64,000 nt of DNA from Paulownia fortunei (lineage: Eukaryota > Streptophyta > Magnoliopsida > Lamiales > Paulowniaceae): positions 15,221,993 to 15,285,992 of the forward strand of contig CM033109.1 of assembly GCA_019321725.1 (NCBI GenBank). Reading direction: 5' to 3'. This document shows positions 62,011 through 64,000 of this stretch, one piece after another (within the stretch, counting starts at the first letter, position 1; each line of letters starts with the position of its first letter). The notes under the pieces were generated by a model. The model did no database searches. It was not told the origin of the DNA and was given only the letters and a program-made list of their open reading frames with translations. The position numbers and the translations under genes were made by a program.

Positions 62011-62967
62011 AGAACAATAAATCACAATTAGAAATGTAGCTTTATTATGGTTGCATGAAGGCCACCAGAGAATTTCACCAAGCCATATGAAATTTGAATC
62101 ATCGGTCACCACATTAGTTATAATTAAAAAGAATATGAACATTTCTGTGGCCCTCTTGGTTGTGTCCCCTTTAATATGTCACTGTCCTAAAATAGTTATT
62201 TGCTGCCTCGCTTCAATGTCAATCAAAAAAAAATGTGCCCTGTGTCAATTATCAAAAACATATTATGTGGGTTTAAGAGGCCGTTTGTTCTAATCTCTAC
62301 TAAATTGTTTGGACATTTAGTACTATGTGAAAGAGCAGCACATTTTCAGTTAAAAAGGAAATATAAACCGAAAGAGAGAGAAAATTCTATACATATCTCA
62401 TAATTAACAGTATCGATGGTGAGCATTCAGTCTTTAGGAAGTATCTGATTCAACAGAAAAATGATCCAGCAAGAATAGGGGATCTAGGCTCAAAGTCACA
62501 CAGAGTAAAGGACATAAATGAGCTAGACTTTACGCAAAGGCCATAAATTTAAAGCCTTTTCACACCATCTCCTTTTATTAGTTATCTGAAACTTGTCAAC
62601 AAAATGATTCACATAATAATGAACTCCATTAGATAAGCAAAAGCAGAGACAAAAGGTCTAAACATACACTCCTACAAGCATTTGAGACCACTGATTCAAT
62701 TTCTGACAACAAACATACCATTATAAATCCAGATTTTTTGGTAATTAGTAAAAGAGAAAAAAAATTGATTGGTTTATGTCTTCGCCAGTTCAAACCCAGC
62801 TTGGCAAGTCACTAGCAGAGTCAGAAAGTAGAAACCCACGTAAAACCATTAATCCAGTTGCCTCTCCAACCAATAAAGGGAAACAAAATTTATGACGTCT
62901 GTAATTAATGAGCTTCCCAGGGAAGCCCACAATAAAAGCTAATACCTTCAAACATTATAACCATAAG

Positions 62968-62968
<1 letters not shown>

Positions 62969-63031
<63 letters not shown>

Positions 63032-63069
63032 ATTCAGTGTACATGTGCATGCCGCCTCCCTCCCTTCCT

Positions 63070-63116
<47 letters not shown>

Positions 63117-63201
63117 CCTCCCACACACACACACACAAAAACACAAGTAAATGCAAGCACATACACTCGCCCACAATTCAGTGTAGCTAATGCCTCTCCC
63201 A

Positions 63202-63257
<56 letters not shown>

Positions 63258-63343
63258 GCACACACACACACACACACAAACTCAAGTAGTTGCAAACACA
63301 TACACTTGGCCACAACTCAGTGTGGCTAATGCCTCTCCCACCA
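62969..63343. repeat. Compound CT/CG/CA microsatellite in three repeated units
   Basis: It contains (CT)n at 62,969-63,015, (CG)8 at 63,016-63,031, (TC)n at 63,072-63,114, (CA)n at 63,122-63,136, (CT)n at 63,205-63,255 and (CA)n at 63,260-63,278. A spacer with CACAA-TCAGTGT--CTAATG and GCCTCTCCCACCA recurs 139 bases apart (63,191 and 63,330), and a weaker copy begins near 63,032, so the whole cassette has been duplicated. ORFs of alternating Arg-Glu or Ser-Leu across it are artefacts. Confidence 0.9.
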
Positions 63344-64000
63344 GCTTCAATACATGAACACGTGCATGCACCCGGTACCACAGATGGATAATTTTTTTCT
63401 TCTTCCCCCACATATAAAACCAAGAATCTCTATAAAAACCCTGGGTTTATACCAAATAAATTGGAAATAAGTACTAACTTCATAAAACTCTTGAAATATT
63501 TTCTTCAACATATTCCTCTATCAAACCATGACCCAAATGAGCTCAAGTTCATAGATGTCAAGAACTAATTATAGAATATCATAAAATCGGACATGGATCT
63601 GGATCACCAGATGCAATCATCTATAAATAATTATTTTCACAAGAGTAATCTGATTAAATTATCTCAGAGTTCTTGTATCACAGCCATGTTAGCAAATGGA
63701 CAAAACCAGTAGACATCCTCATGCCCCTTATATATATTTGGTTAGCTGATCATAAAAATGATCAATTATATATTAAATGATGCAAAGTAACCATAGAGAT
63801 TGTGGACCTTTATCTGAACTGAATTAAAAACAGCGTTTGTCATTTTCACACATTTCCTTGGATTGTATGCAATACAGAAATTTCAGTTTGGCTACCTGAT
63901 CTACCTAGTGTGGCAAAATCCCCCTTATGTAATATTGAATTTCACACACTTCCATTTTGTCATGATAAATTATATAAAGCACTTATGTTTAAATCAACAA

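Larger units (their letters stand above)
60675..64000 (-). other. 5'-side intron sequence of the TFIIA gene
   Basis: The acceptor CAG at 60,677-60,675 shows that this is intron. Scanning the minus strand to 64,000 I saw no segment resembling the upstream TFIIA exons, so the intron is at least 3.3 kb. It holds the hAT-like MITE and the microsatellite cluster. ORFs here show no domain. Confidence 0.6.

Noticed and set aside
62770..62840. B-box-like sequence on the minus strand, possible second SINE
   Set aside because: No A box, poly(A) tail pair or target duplication could be found around it.
62908..63423. Several ORFs of 78-106 codons on both strands, rich in Arg-Glu or Ser-Leu
   Set aside because: They are translations of CT/CA microsatellites and open only because dinucleotide repeats lack stops.
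1..64000. CRISPR arrays, operons, phage or other prokaryotic systems
   Set aside because: Exon-intron structure, plant retrotransposons and MITEs show nuclear plant DNA. The tandem repeats seen are contiguous and lack spacers.

Overview
The window looks like nuclear DNA of a flowering plant, most likely a eudicot and possibly a woody one. The evidence is nested Ty3/gypsy and Ty1/copia LTR retrotransposons with plant-type domains, a tRNA-derived SINE, MITE-like elements, an initiator-Met tRNA primer site, and a plant-type TFIIA large-subunit gene with small GT-AG exons. No prokaryotic, organellar or CRISPR features were seen. The species cannot be named from the sequence alone.

Layout. (1) Positions 1-12,880 are a decayed Ty3/gypsy element on the plus strand with gag, protease, RT, RNase H, a second RNase H-like domain and integrase in order, then an antisense extra ORF (7.6-10.0 kb) carrying a plant mobile domain. 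Domain order and the antisense ORF place it in the Tat/Ogre group. A SINE with a 16-bp target duplication sits in its 3' part. (2) Positions 12,882-29,318 hold plus-strand Ty1/copia sequence as an LTR-internal-LTR-internal-LTR-internal-LTR chain. The leader is interrupted by a 2.84-kb solo LTR of another family (18,928-21,770) flanked by the perfect duplication ACTTC. (3) Positions 29,319-38,456 hold two minus-strand copia elements: a shredded one (D) and a better preserved one (E) with recognisable gag, protease, integrase, RT and RNase H. (4) Positions 38,457-40,477 are a plus-strand LTR of the same superfamily. (5) Positions 40,478-42,747 are unclassified sequence with 43-bp and 64-bp tandem repeats. 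(6) Positions 42,748-53,123 are a complete but dead minus-strand copia element (C) bounded by the duplication GCTCT, itself containing a fragment of other LTRs. (7) From 53,129 onward the DNA is genic: AT-rich intergenic sequence, one small intact plus-strand gene (54,756-55,130) for a protein I cannot name, and, convergent to it, the 3' half of the TFIIA large-subunit gene (six exons, 56,053-60,674, minus strand) whose 5' exons lie beyond position 64,000. Its introns and 5' part contain MITE-like elements and a large CT/CA/CG microsatellite cluster.

None of the transposon ORFs is intact. Stops fall mostly where CAA, CAG, CGA or TGG codons would be expected, as from C-to-T decay of silenced methylated DNA. 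I found no convincing new multigene system. The most unusual items are the antisense mobile-domain ORF, the GC-rich hairpins rich in TGACGTC-like sites in the copia leaders, the chained LTR structure, and the minisatellites.
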